Assembly: GCA_030685235.1 (NCBI GenBank)
Contig: MU839101.1
Coordinates: forward strand, 1 to 64,000
DNA: 64,000 nucleotides
Source of the DNA: Copromyces sp. CBS 386.78
Taxonomy: Eukaryota > Ascomycota > Sordariomycetes > Sordariales > Sordariaceae
Direction: 5' to 3'
The notes beneath the pieces were generated by a model, which was not told where the DNA came from, did no database searches, and was given only the letters and a program-made list of their open reading frames with translations. Shown here piece after piece: positions 23,539-36,905 of this stretch (the stretch's first letter is position 1; the number at the start of each line of letters is the position of its first letter). The translations under genes were made by a program, and so were the position numbers.

Positions 23539-25317
23539 TGTGAAGTTGTTGTTGTGGTGGTGATTGTTTGGGTGTTGGTGGTTTGGTTTAAGAGTCTGAA
23601 ATGGGCACCTGGGCGTGTTAAAGTTGGTTGCGGTCACTACTGCAGGTGCGCGGCCGGCAGTGCTGTCGATGAATGATACGCGTCGCAGAACCTTGGGTGC
23701 TTCTGGTGCGCGCCTCGGATTCGGGATTGCAGAAAAGATGGTGAATGGAACACGTTGAGACGTTTGTGCAACTTTAATTAGCACGTGCGTGAAGGGTGAC
23801 TCCTTGCAGGCAAGAATTGGTGGTTGTTTGAGTGTTGATATTTTGCGACTTTGCACCTTCATGAAGCGCCTGTCACAGAGCAATCGCCAAAGTACTGTAT
23901 ACAGGTAGTTTCCGTCCCCCTACAATAAGGTCGGTGATGCCTGCCCCACCACAACTCTCACCGTTCTCACCAAGGTGAGTTCTTCAGACAACCGCGTGTG
24001 ATCCGTAGGCTTATGAGTTTCCCAGATCTACAGTCTCACGAGGCTATTCACTTAGGCATCAGACTCGGTCCGTGCACTCAGTTGCTTCACCCTTGCAACT
24101 CGAGGGTCTTGGCCTGGGGTCCACCAATTCAATCCCCATCTTGCCCCACAAAAGACCTCCCCCGGCTTTGGGAGGATCGACTATCAAGCGGGGACTCGTG
24201 ATTGGATGATTCTACTGTAGCATCTGACATTCATTCATTCCCGAACACCTTCCATCCAGAGACAGTTCGGGCCTGTCCAGATTATCAGGGTGGCCTGTAC
24301 GATAAGACAACCACCCCGCTATCGTGGTCGCTGATGCCCTCGCTGGGGCAGGTCCGAGCTGAGATAGGTCGTCAGCAGCGTTATCGAATTTGTTACTTGA
24401 TTCTCGAGCAACCTGCAAGCAGCTTCCAATGAATGATGATGGAAGCTCTCGGTACCGGCACCGCCCGTTCCGGTGTTGGGGGTTCCTCACCGGATGGTAA
24501 CCGTATCACTTGCATCACGGTGTCAAGAACAACAACCTGGAAGGTTCTCGTCAAAGGGATCATCTCACCTCCAAAGCCTCCTTCCTTTCCTGCTTACACG
24601 ATCACTAACAAGGGACCACTAACATACCGCTTCCACTCGGACGGGACTTTTGGGCTGGCGGGAACAATGAGACAGGGCGCGCTCGTCTCCGAGATCCGCA
24701 GCCACGGCACTCGATCCGATTGCGGTACCCCGCCACCGGCGTCCGGTGTGGGGAGTATGGTTAGTTAACCCAAAGTCGCAGCATGCTACTCCAGCCTACA
24801 GGGATCGAGGAGCGCTACGGGGATGCCACACAGACCCTGTTATCGATCAGCTGGCTATCGTGCTGGTTACCGTTGGTCAGTAACACGCTCCGCGCCCGGT
24901 GATTGCCCGAGACGCAATTCGCACCGACTCTTGTTACGTGTTGCAAACCATCGAGTGGTCGATATGCCTGTCGCTCTTATCACGAGGGGGTTAGGTACGG
25001 TAATGCGATGAGGGGGACCGAGAGCAGCACGGAGAGGAGGATAAGGTAAGGTATGTACGAGCTGGAAGAGGAGGTGTTGGATACCGTATGTTATAAGTGT
25101 CGTCCGACTGTCTCTCTCAAGGTTGCTCCAGATTCCTCGGCATCGTCTTCAGTGTGTTCCTCTGTTGACTTTGTCTGTCATTCACGTTACCTCTGTCCCG
25201 TCTCTTTGTCTCTGATAGAACACTAGATTCTACCTCTTTATTATCGTCTCTACCTACACTTTCACTTGGTCGTTCCTCCCCATCTTAGCTAGCTAAACAA
25301 GCAGACCTACAATTACC
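23539..25317. other. divergent promoter region ELF1 / URC1
   Basis: There are 1.8 kb between divergent starts with no supportable gene. The segment before 25318 is CT-rich (TCTCTTTGTCTCTG and similar), as expected for the URC1 leader. Confidence 0.45.
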
Positions 25318-27548
25318 ATGGCTACAGGTTTGGAAGGTGTGCAGGATGCCCTGCTGGCCATCGCTCAAGGCCAAACGAAGCTCATCTCGGCGGTTGAATC
25401 CATATCCCAACGTGTGAGCAGCTTGGAGAACGACAAGACTCGCGAAACCTCATCGAAATCCAACCGCGAAGCTCCAAGCCCAGCCACCACCCCGCTCGTT
25501 TCCGGCTATGTCCAGACACCACCGCTGTTGCAGGCTGATGCCGGCACCATGTCACCATCATCTCCGCCCGCCGACATCACAAAGTCCAACTTCTCGAACC
25601 GTGTTGTGCTCACCACCTATCCCAAGCAAATCGGTATCAACCCTCTACCGATGGAATGGGGCGCGGCCGATCCCGTCAAGCGTGGCCCGGTAGCTGTCAT
25701 CCGATCTGGCTCAACCATCCGCAGACGTAACGCCATTGGTGCCCACGGTGGCTCGTACTCGGTTTACTATGCACTGGCTCTGGCGGCCAAGGAGCTGGAT
25801 CCGGATCACAAGCCTGACTTCACCAACACAGAGCCCGCCGTCAACATTGGCCCCTTCCCTCAATGGGGAGACCCGAAGAAGATTGTGGCCATGGACCCTT
25901 GGGGCCATCAGGTTCCTTGGATCTTCAAGGATCTTATGGATAAGGAGGGTGGTATGTGCATACTTGCTCCTGTTGTTGTTTACTGCCCCTATTTGCATGT
26001 GACCCACACTAACACCGACTTTTGACAGTTGATCTCCGGCCGACGATTGCCATCACGAAAGCCCATATGAAGCTACCCGAGCTTGAAGAGAGTGTTAAGG
26101 CCGGTAGATTGGTTCCAGATGGCAAGATCTGCTTGAACAGCAGTGGTGAACTCGCAGTAACCAAGTTCGCCGTCGAGCCTGTTTGGTACCTCCCCGGAGT
26201 TGCCGAACGGTTCGGTATTGATGAGGGCACATTGCGCAGATCCCTCTTCGAGCATACTGGCGGCATGTATCCGGAGGTAATTCTCGCCGCTGAACCAGAA
26301 CACTCCGCAGATATACGATGCTGACATACTCTCCAGTTGATTACGCGCTCTGATATCAAGGTCTTCCTGCCCCCTATTGGTAAGAACTATCAGCTGTGTA
26401 TCCCGCCATGGTGTGGTGTCTCAGGCTCCTAACTGTCTCTTTCTAGGTGGTTTGACCGTGTACTGCTTCGGCGATCCTGCGAGAATGTCAGACCCTTCGA
26501 AGAAACTTGCGTTGAGGATACACGACGAGGTAAGTTCTCAGATTCATATGATGTCATGTCTCTTGAATGACTCTTCCACTGCTGACACAGCCACCTTCTC
26601 TCTCTGTAGTGTAACGGCAGTGATGTTTTCTGTTCAGATATTTGCACTTGCAGACCTTACCTCATCTTCGGTATCGAGGAGGCCGTAAAGGAGGCTCAGA
26701 ACGGCGGTAGCGGCGTGGTAATCTATTTCCGCAAGGAAGGTCGTGCCTTGGGCGAAGTCACAAAGGTATGTGTTCCCAAGATTCCTCGCTCGAAGACAAG
26801 ACACTGACCCGTCCTCATAGTACCGTATGATGAAACCCAGACAATGCTTACTCCCCCCTATGCGGAGGAACCTGTAGGTGAGAAACTAACCAAGAACTAT
26901 TCACAGTTGTGTACAACGCGAGAAAGCGCGGGGCAGATCTTGCATCGGACTATTTCAAGCGCACCGAAAACATTGCCGGTGTAAAGGACATGCGCTTCCA
27001 AGCCCTGATGCCCGATATCCTCCATTGGCTGGGTATTACCAAGATTGACCGAATGCTTAGCATGAGCAAGTGAGTAACGCCTCATTCCATGCCCCCCGCT
27101 CTCCTTGCCTTGTGGCAGGTGTCACCGATCCTCGATCTAACGCATGTTTGTTTTCTAGCATGAAACACGACGCCATCGTCGGCCAAGGGTAAGTTAACAT
27201 ATGCTGTTCTACAATGTGGTGCACCGGTGTGCTCGGGTCTTGCTGCATAACCCGCACTTGGTTTGAGCCGACGATCTTTCACCTGATGGGTGCTAACCTT
27301 TCGTATAGCATCCCTATTATTGAGCGTGTTGAGCTCCCTGAAAGCTGGATTCCAGCCGATTCGCGAGTAGAGATCGATGCCAAGATCAACGCCGGTATGT
27401 TTTTGTCCTACCTACTCTCTCCCGTGTTCCCTAGGAATAAAGGCAGGATGACTGACGAGGTTTCGTTTATGTAGGATACTTCACAACAGGTCACAGGATG
27501 ACGGAAGAAGAGCTCAAGGCCGTACAGGGTCGCATATGGGAAGAGTAA
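25318..27548 (+). CDS. URC1: URC1-type GTP cyclohydrolase II-like protein (uracil catabolism)
   Basis: Ten exons (25318-25951, 26029-26276, 26337-26379, 26447-26529, 26610-26765, 26821-26824, 26907-27069, 27159-27188, 27309-27394, 27475-27548) give 506 aa. A variable, Ser/Pro-rich N-terminus of about 90 residues precedes the URC1 hallmark NPLPMEWGAADPVKRGPV. NIGPFPQWGDPKKIVAMDPWG follows. The RibA-like domain has the zinc triad in HDECNGSDVF and DICTCRPYL, and FRKEGRALGEVTKYLVYN. URC1 is needed for the URC pathway that degrades uracil through a nucleotide and urea. It resembles GTP cyclohydrolase II but is a distinct subfamily, so a riboflavin role is less likely. Exon 6 is only TACC: it supplies Tyr and the first base of Leu. 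An extra Cys (VFCSD) sits where relatives, as I recall, usually have Gly. Confidence 0.88.
26821..26824 (+). other. 4-nt microexon of URC1
   Basis: The four bases TACC are flanked by an upstream ...CTCATAG acceptor and a downstream GTATGA donor, between introns of 55 and 82 nt with good branch sites (ACTGACC, ACTAACC). Inclusion gives EVTK-Y-L-VYNARKRG, the family sequence. Skipping shifts the frame, and extending the exon reaches TAG. Confidence 0.75.
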
Positions 27549-30500
27549 GCCATCCCTCTTTTGAGAGTCAATTCATCAACGAATCGAAGGAAACCCGAGG
27601 CTGACGTAACCACAGCATCGACCACTAGAAGTAACAACCCCACGGAGGAAACGACGCACAAAGGAGTTGGGTTGTGGGATGTTGAGAGATTTTATTCGGG
27701 CGGCAGCTGTATCTTTTGGGGGAAACCTATCGCCCCCATCCATCATTGTATTGCCTCTTTGTATAACCATACCTACCTTACCTAAGTAACCCATCCCGCT
27801 TTCTCGGTGAGAGTGGCCATCCAATCCGATCCTGCATATACCACACCATGACCGCCACAACTTGTCAGATCCGAATGAGATGCGGGCGGGTGGGATATGG
27901 AGTGCGGAGAGAGAAAAGCAAGTCTTGCGAAAGGTATGTGAGTTGAACTATGTAGTGATTATACATATATAAGGTATCTAATCACTCACTGCCAGCTGTG
28001 CCAGTCCAATTTGACGGTTCCTTTTACACGCGCACAAAGTGGCGATCCTTGAATTACTGAACTGAAGGATTAATTCTTTTATTGATCTGATTGTAACTCT
28101 GGCCATGGAATGCAACCCCGATAACATTGCTGTGGATGTGAAGAAAAAAAAAAAAAAAAAAAAAAAAAGGTGATAAACAAGGGTGGTAGAAAAAGCCACT
28201 GAAAGAGTGCCAAATCTCATCCAACCTGTTTCTTTACCCTTACGACTCGCTCACCTGCTTCTTCTTAATATTGCTGAAATTTGAAGCCATTCAGGGAACA
28301 AGGTGAGCAACCATAGCCCTAAACTAACCGTTTATTTTGTGTAAATGCTTTGTTAGCGTGTCTCAGTGGGACTGACAGAGAAAACTCAAAAGACTTGGTT
28401 AGAACGTCGTCTAAGCTAGGTACCTGACTAGGTATACAGTTTGGTCTAGGTAGTAAGTACTACATGTGTGCCTGACTTGTCCTTTTGTCCTGTTCCTGTT
28501 GCTGTTCCTGTTCCTGTCTGCTTGTCAAATCCTTATGGATGCCACCGATGAAGAACGACATCCAACATCGTCAAAAAAAGAAAAAAAAAAAGAAAACGAG
28601 GACGGGAGAAATTGAGGTCCGTCTAAGTCACGCGCCGCCCCCGTGGGAAAGAACATGCGAACGATAGGCTGATTTGGTGCACAGCAGATGTTGCCATGTT
28701 TGGGGTTACACGAGCCGACGGGGTAGGTAAACGCAGAGTCGATGGATGCAAGATGGGGGGACGGATTGAAGGCGAAAACGGGGGCAAAAGTGTTTTTGGA
28801 TATGTTGGAAGAGAGGGAGGGGGATCGTGGGAGTTAGGTAGGTACCTCTAGGAAAGATGGAGAGAGACCGGTGTGCTATCGGCATTTGTCCTCGTTCTCC
28901 TTGTGGTGGTCTCTGGGGTCTGTATTGTATCGACTTGTGCTTGGTGTAAGTGGGTGAGTTTTGTGTGTGTAGCTCTAGGAATGGAGGAATGGAGGAAGTG
29001 ATAAATACATGATGATGATGAATGCCGCCATGACAGCAAGTTATCTGGGAAATTCGCGTGAATGGATACCTTTTTGCATTATAGGCATTGTTGTGTTCTT
29101 TCGTTGTTGTTAGGTAGTTGTATGTTTTGAGTCTGAAGAACAGGTCATCACTAAGGTATGGCGTAGTTCATATTTGGGATAATGCAAACTTTGCAGCGCC
29201 GCTACAGATGGTTGTTTCTTTTTCTTCGTCCTCTTCTTCCTTCAAGTCGGTTTTCTTTTGTTTTCTACTTCTTTGTTTTCACGAACCCCTCAGCAAACCC
29301 ACTTGCTTCGACAATCTCCTGACATCCTTCGCGTTTTATTCGCTTTTACACGCGTGTTCTGTCGATCACAACGAAGCCGTCAACAAATCTTGGCAACGTC
29401 GACAACGTCCCCTCCGCTGTCTCAATCTGAGACTAGGAATTTGTTGTCCTTGTTTAGCATCCCTGTCTACCACGCACTCCACGCAAACTAAACAGCTCAC
29501 GGAGCGGATACCGTCCAACAATGTCCGAAAATCTGTGATATGATGACCGATTGGCCAGTCACAAAAAAAAACGCAAAGAAAAAGAAGAGAAAAAACCGAA
29601 ACCCGAAATGTGTCGTTGTTCGCGTGCCTTCCCCTGCCCTGCCCTGCCCTGGCATGTTGCTTGGCCCCCGGTTGGTTCCCGGTCGAAGCATTATTCAACA
29701 CCGCTAAATTGACATCATTCATCTGCTTGGATCGTGTCGATGGTTTCGATGGTTTCGCGGGAAAGCGAACCTGAACCAAGCAAATGCTTTTTAGTGTCCA
29801 TGCAGTGTTTGTGACGGAGACGGGGAAAATAACAACAGTTGTTCTAAAACACAGTTCTAGAACGGATCAGCAATCCATCACTTTGAGCTGAATGCTTTGA
29901 ACCTTGGAAGTACCCTTGCGAGCGTTGTCGTTGATGACGGGATGGACGGGCTCGAGAGGGGGTAAATCGAAAAAAGAACCACGTTCCAATCTACACTACC
30001 GGTATTCTTGGTCCGAATAACGTCCCGTCTGACCCGAGCCGTACCTACACTACACTACAGAAGAAACGTAGGAAAGGTCCGGAAGGGGAAATAAGAAAGG
30101 GCAAATTGTAGAAGATAATAATATCTGACGGAAGTAATGATTAGTGCTCTTCCCAATGGGAAGAATGAATACGATGGTAGTCGGGCGCAGGATTGTGTAA
30201 TTCTGACAAAATCTGTCTCTTGTCCTTCGGATGTCGAAGTGTCGATCCCTCCTGCCGGTAGAGTCCTCCCGTGACCTGTTGGTTGCTTGCTTGCTTGTCC
30301 GGACTGGATAGATGGATGGGCTTCAATCGGGGTCGGACTCTCCCTCGGCTCTCCTTTCCTCATTGTATGTTCGTATTTCCCGACATTCCTATCTGCTCGG
30401 TTTGTACCGTACCTTGCGGTTGGCATGTTGTTGAAATTCACCTCACCCCAACACACATACATACCGTTCTTGTGCGGCAGCAACCTGTAACATGCAATAA

Positions 30501-33500
30501 CGGACGGGAGTGTGCAGTTCTGTCAGTGTCCTTTCTGGTTTCTTGACACTGATGTGAAGGCCCCTTCCTTCATATGCATATACATATGTATGTACAACGC
30601 AAAGAAACCTGACCCAGAAGACCCAATCTGATCATCGACCCACCCAAAGGAGATTGACTTGGAGATCACGAGAATGAAATGAGTGGTGGTGTTCCTGAGC
30701 AGCAGCAGAGTGGAAATATACTGTGTAGGAGAGTGCCTGATGATCAGGAGTCCATTTATCGGCCACACCGACCACTCGTAGACATCTGGTTTTCTCTTCT
30801 TCGAGGAAGAAGACTGGAGATCGAGATGATATACAGCACACACAGTCACAGGATTTTATTGGCCTTCTCGCCACGGCCGGCTGTTGCACGGTCAAATACG
30901 TGAGGTGAAGGGAGGTGAAGAGTCGGTAGGCAGTCGGGTCGGCAAGGTCGGGTCCAACGGGTGAGGCGTCTTCGTCTCGTCTCGTCACCATGTGATGTCA
31001 ATGTTGAAGTGTGATGTACACTACGTACGGGTAAGGGAAGGACTTGGCAGGTACGTGCCGTAATGATGGACGCCCAGAAAGGCCGTGCCGCGGGAATCGG
31101 GAGTGAGTGATGGAGCCACCATTGTCAATATTTCAATCCTTCCGGGGAAAGAAGCCTTTCTCTTAGAACGTCACGTTTTTCGTTTTGTTATTATCAGGAA
31201 ATCTTTTCCTAGACTGGAGTGTAGATGGGATTACCCCTGATCCCTGGGCCTAGTGTAGGTACCATGCTCTTGTGGTTGTAAATCGGTAGTTGTAGGGCTT
31301 GAGTCGCGCGGCGTACAGTAGGTATGTCTCGAATGACGAAGGGATTGTTAGGTATATGTGGAAAGTTAGTAGGCAAAACCCAATATCGAACGTGGGAATA
31401 GGATTCAATAGAAGAGAAAGGATCTAGGATGGTGCCGTCGCCTCTTTCCTTCGCCGCCACCTTCGCTCCAGCCGTACGGTTCGATAGTCTGAGAAAAAAA
31501 GGCCCATGGTGATACCATTATGGATTTCTGGCGAATGAAAAATCGAAGAGGGGCTTCGGAGTGAAGACCGCAAAAGTGTGTCACAGGTGAGCAAGAGAGG
31601 TACGAATCGGGGAAGAGAAGGTAAGAACCGCACGCCAATGAGGATCAACGAAGCTGAGGAAGAATTTACTCAAAAACAGGCTTTGGCGATGGAGGACGGA
31701 AACATTTTCTCGGTTTAAAATTCTTGGGAGAGGGGGTGAAAGGTGTGAAGAAGAAAGTTTAAAGACTGTGTAATAGCAGCAAAGTAACTTGGTTTTGGCC
31801 GAAAAGCATGCGGGAACAGCAGGTCACTCACTGTTTCTCTGTCTGTGTAAGTGTCCTCCAAGAGGTCGTCGTGCATCGGTCCAACTTGAATGGACGTCCA
31901 TTTAAATGTTCCTTGACCGAGCCTAAACTGACGAACACGGAGACGGAGACTCGGGAGTGTCATCCTATCTTGTAGATCTTCGCGTCCTCCTTGTGCTTCG
32001 CTCATGTTTCTATCCGCTGTTCTGTGATCATCCGCCGCGCGCCTTGGGACTCATGACAGCAAGACGCAATGCAACGGAATACAAAAATGGAGCAAGTACG
32101 GGGAAGCTAAACCAAGCAGCTCGCGAGCTTGTATGTGTCTGCCTCCGGCGTCGTCGATCAAAGAAACCAAGCTAATCAAGAACTTTGCGTGGGAACCAAA
32201 ATAAGTTTTGCAGTAGCAAGGAGTAGCTAGCAGCGTAGGCTGTAGGCAACACAGGCCAGGCAAGGTGAGGGCGCAGTAGTTCGGCCAAAAAAGAAGAAAG
32301 AGAAGAAACAGAAGAAGCGAACGTTGTTGACTGCATGGATCCCATACCATCGGATAACTCTCTCGACGTCGGCACGAAACATGACAGGGCTTACTTGCAG
32401 CGACTGCCTAGGAACCGGCGGAGGAAAAGCGACGAAGCTTTTGTGAACCAGCCAACGGTTGTTCAAAGTGGGTGGTGAACGAGATATGGCTGCCCAGTGA
32501 GCCCATTTGATGCCCTACCAGCCGGCAGTGTTGATAAAATACGCAGTCGTTTTCACTGGTCCAATTAATATGAGTGGTGGGGTTTCCTCTGCCCCTCCTT
32601 TCTGGGAGGACTGTCTTCGTTGTGACTCTCTCTCCACCCGTTCAACCGTCCGCACGGCGTGGACTTCGCAGTTGAATCGAACCGGAGACGGAATCCGGGG
32701 TCTGACTAGAGACTAGTTGCTTCATGTGCTGCCAACTAGCTACCACAATAGAGAGCAGGTACATAGGAAGCTGTTTGGCGGGCGGGCTGCTGCGCACACG
32801 ACATGTCCTCTCACACGTGTAGAAGGCATGAGGAGATGCAGCTATCATCTGTACTCCTTACATGAGATAGCACAAAATCAGAAACAATACTGTGTGGTTG
32901 GAAAAGGACTCTGCAAGTGATGATGCTCCCATTGGGAAGAGGATCGTGGTACATGACACTTTCATGCGTTTCTAGCTTCACAAAGTTTAGGCTCGTGTAG
33001 CTTAGCCCCGCCGAGCATGAGTGGTCCTCTGGATCCGTCTCGATCCTTCACCGGGAGCGTCGAGTGTTACTCGATATATCGACTGAAGGTGCTGTGTATC
33101 CCAAGATTGCTGTCTATCGGGTTTCCCGCCGTGAAACGTGTGGTGGAATGGGATAGTGAAAGATTGTGATGTGGCTACCGGTCAAGAGGGATGCATATGG
33201 ATAATGGGAAAGACAGAGCTTTGGGCCGATATAGAGATTGCAGGTGGGTGATATCGATCACAGAAAAGGCACGTAAAAGTGACCATAACCCGCAACCGGC
33301 AGCACCCAATTCCCACCCTTCATCGTTCGATGGTAAGCTATCCGGAACCCAGGGAAAGGGACTCGCGCGTTGCTGGCTTGGAAGAAAGGAAGCAGTTGTA
33401 TGCAGCACTCGTTCCTACAGGAAGGGGACCACTGCTCCTCAACCCAAATGGAACGGAGCGGAAAGGGGCAACTACCCCGAAACCACCGCGTCGGCACGAG

Positions 33501-33735
33501 GGAAATTCGAGATCGGTAGAATCAGGAACGCTCGCGACGATACAGTGACAACGTATCGATCGTCCGCAACGGTGGTTGGCTTGGGTCTCGGTTACAACTT
33601 CTCGAGACGGGAGCATGTACATCGTGGTGGACTGATACTAACAGCTGGACAAGAGACGACGGGTGAAAAGAAGAAGCCGTACCTGACGAGCCGAGGTGCC
33701 CTGGTATACTGTGTTTGATGCCGTTGTTGCCAGAG
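27549..33735. other. 6.2-kb gene-poor region
   Basis: No gene is supportable here. Open frames of 60-175 codons occur on both strands (for example 33191-33718 plus, 31715-32005 minus). None has a recognisable domain or the C-ending codon preference of the real genes. A 24-nt poly(A) run is at 28145-28168. Short CCTGTT and CCCTG repeats are near 28485-28520 and 29630-29650. GC content looks ordinary, so this is not RIP-degraded sequence. A long noncoding transcript or an unrecognised fast-evolving gene cannot be excluded. Confidence 0.45.
28145..28168 (+). repeat. poly(A) homopolymer
   Basis: An uninterrupted 24-nt A run within the gene-poor region. Nothing around it (no upstream gene end or target duplication seen) shows it to be a retroposon tail. 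Confidence 0.85.
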
Positions 33736-33743
33736 GGTTATAC
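33736..33743 (+). repeat. target-site duplication, left copy
   Basis: The sequence GGTTATAC directly abuts the left inverted terminus. The same octamer directly follows the right terminus at 36906-36913. Confidence 0.85.
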
Positions 33744-33764
33744 CAGCGCAGCACATAACGCAAA
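33744..33764 (+). repeat. left terminal inverted repeat of hAT element
   Basis: 21 bp beginning CAGCGCAGCACATAACG. It is the inverted partner of 36885-36905 with one mismatch (position 8). Confidence 0.88.
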
Positions 33765-36700
33765 TAAAGCAAATCTGACATAAGATTTGCGTTGTTTACC
33801 AGATTTTGAGTCAGATTTGCGTTGTTGACAGTCAGGATTGCTTTGTTTACAAGGGTTTACACCGGAAGATAATTTTTCCGGTACATATTATTATTCTGGT
33901 TCCTATACCATCATCACCAAAAACCCCTATATCTACAGCCAACTCTTATATAGAACAATACGTTCGATCGTAGAATATAACAAGCTATAGCGAATTTACC
34001 CAATAACTAATTTAGTATAATTAAATACTCTTTTTACTTCTAAAGACATCGCGGGTATTGTTAATATATTAATAACTATAGTAAATAGCATAGGGAATCT
34101 ATCTCGCTACTTTAAATTAAACTACTATACTACTAAATCTATAACCTTATCCAACTCTTTTTCTATAATACGTATAATAAAGTAGGTCTCAACTTCGTCT
34201 AGATTTGCTTTATCCCCTAATAAATTAAAGAAATCGTTTTCGAATATATATTCCCGACGACGACTATCTCTTTCTATATAAGCTCGAACCGAAGATAGGG
34301 ATAGGTTAGCGTTATAATACTTATCGAAGAAGATTTACCTAAAAATTTCGAAGAGGGTAATACCCTTAGTTACGTTATAATATAAATAGAACGCCTTTTT
34401 ACGCTTAATAGGATATAATAATATCGCCAACTAATACGGTTAATAGTCTTCTATTAATTTTAAATACTTTTTAAGCTTCGCAATAGAAAGGTTAATATTA
34501 TTACGAATAAATAACTCTCTTTTAATATTGAAATTTATGCGAAAGATATCGTTTTATACCGAATAAAATTAAGGTTATAATTATAGTAATAGATTAAATT
34601 AAAATACGTCAACTTTATAACCTTTGTATCGAACGGAGAAATAGCGAGCGTAATATAACTGTCGATTAATAACCTTGTTAATTTAAAGATTAGTAAACTT
34701 AGTAAGTAGTTAGCGGCGGGGTGGAATATTAGGATTATTTTTAAATAATTCGACTTTACAACGGCGATAATATATAAATCGCTGCCTTTTTAATTTATTT
34801 ATTAACTTTCTAAAGTCGAAGAAGATACTGCTAAGGTTAGATTACTTACTTTTGTATTACTTAGTAAACTCTTTAAATTTAATGAAAATATAGTTAATAA
34901 TATCGAATATAGTCTAATTAATATTAATTAATTAATTTACTTTAAAATTTTTACCTTACAATATAATTTAGTAATCTACTGTAGAGCGTAATTTAAAAAT
35001 ATAATCGATTATTTTATACTACGAATTCTATCGAATTAAATTATCCTATAAGAGGAATAAACCTTTATTATCTTTATTAACATCGATATTTTTAAATTCT
35101 ATAATTTATTCCGGAATAATATTACTAATTATTATACTAAGAAAGCTCTATCTTCATTATGGCGACCGGCGTATAAAAACTATTATATTATAGAATTTAC
35201 TAAATGCGACGCGCCTTATCTATCGAACTTTATTTACCGCCTCTTTATTAATAAGTATAACGGGATCGAATAATTAATCGATAAGGCTAATCTCTTTACC
35301 TTTAAATACAATTTTCGCTACGAAATTTAAAATATAACTTAAATATCGGACGTAACGATCTTTTAACTCCTCTTCGTCTACGAAGTCGATAATATATCTA
35401 ATTATATTATTATTCGAATCTGTATTATTAGTTTAAAAAACCCTAAACTTCTAGTGGATATTATAATTGTCGGTTACTTCGTTAATAATAGTACTTAATA
35501 AGTCTAATAATTAGTAATAATTTTAATATAAAAGCAATCGGGCAAACTAATATTTTCACCGTTATAATAACTTTTAACGTAGCGTATTATAATTAGGCGA
35601 ATTTTTAATTAGCTAGTAACGTCGGTATAGTATACGACGATAGCGAATATCGTATACTTATTCAATGAAATTTAGAAATTAAAAGATAAATAGATCTTAT
35701 AAGGGGTAGTAACGAACTCTTCTCGTACTTTCCGCTTATCTTTATTAAATTAATCTTCAAGCTATCTCCCTATTATTATCGTACTTTATAGTATAATAGC
35801 GTTAACGACCGCAAGGTTTAGTATTTTTACTAAGGTACGAAACTTAGGGTTTTTAATAATAGCAAATCCTATATTTAATAATATAATAAAATCGATAAAT
35901 CCCTCTTTAATACCCTCGCCGGCGGCTTTTACAATAATTTAAGACTTAATAAACTTATTACAATTAAAAGAAAGGCGGATATTATTATTATCGTTCTAAT
36001 AATATTTATTCGATGGCGGTTTATTTAAATTATAAATTTGGTAGGCGACTTTTAAGTAATTTAATATTAATATTATCGCTTTTAAATTATATAATTTACT
36101 GTATTTATTATAAATGAATTATTTCGAATTTACTTCTTTTAAATTATTCGGTTTTAATCGTAATAACCTCGTATTATATTTATTAATCTACGAATATAAC
36201 GGACGCTTCTACTACATCTATAATTCTAATATATACCTCCGCCGTTTGTACTCTATATTTGGCTATAATACCCTTAATATACGAACGATCTCGTTAGGGT
36301 CGTAATTCTTTAAATTGGCGATATACAATCGAAGCGGGCGAAGGATAAATCGACCGAATAGTTAGCAGGGTATAGTAGATACACTACTAAACGACTACTA
36401 AAGAATCTCTAAAACCTTATTAGGTAATAAGGATTAGGATAGGGTTATATTAGCGTTTAATAACGTAATTGTTATTAAGTTCGATTGGGATATTATAAAG
36501 GTACGTATTGCTATTAGTATTAATTCGATTAATAAAATAATTAATAATTTAATTAATAGGGGAGGCGACGAGAGGCAAGGGGTAGAGGGGGGCGGGAGGA
36601 AACTTTTAAAACCCTATATTAAAAGTATTAAAAATCGCTATAATCCCTCGTTTTTTGGTTAATATACGAAATTTTACACTTACATTTACACCCAGACTTC

Positions 36701-36884
36701 TATAGCAAAAATCATACTATACGTACCGGAGAGGTATATTACTTACAAGAATCTAACGGAAAAAATACGCAAATACGCAAATCTAACAAAGCAAATCTGT
36801 ATACAAATTTGCTTTGATTTACTAACTTTTTACCCAGATTTACATTGCCTAAAGAGAGGGTGGATTTGATTTACTTGCAACACC

Positions 36885-36905
36885 TTTGCGTTATGTGGTG
36901 CGCTG
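36885..36905 (-). repeat. right terminal inverted repeat of hAT element
   Basis: On the minus strand it begins CAGCGCACCACATAACG and matches the left terminus at 20 of 21 positions. Confidence 0.88.

Noticed and set aside
31715..32005. 96-codon minus-strand frame with a possible GTGAGT donor
   Set aside because: Codon third positions are not C-rich and no convincing downstream exon could be joined.
33191..33718. 175-codon ATG frame just left of the transposon
   Set aside because: No recognisable domain, no C-ending codon bias, no leader signals; it reads like chance open sequence.
36114..36305. 63-codon frame inside the AT-rich element
   Set aside because: Tyr/Asn/Leu-rich translation of RIP-mutated sequence; no transposase motif.
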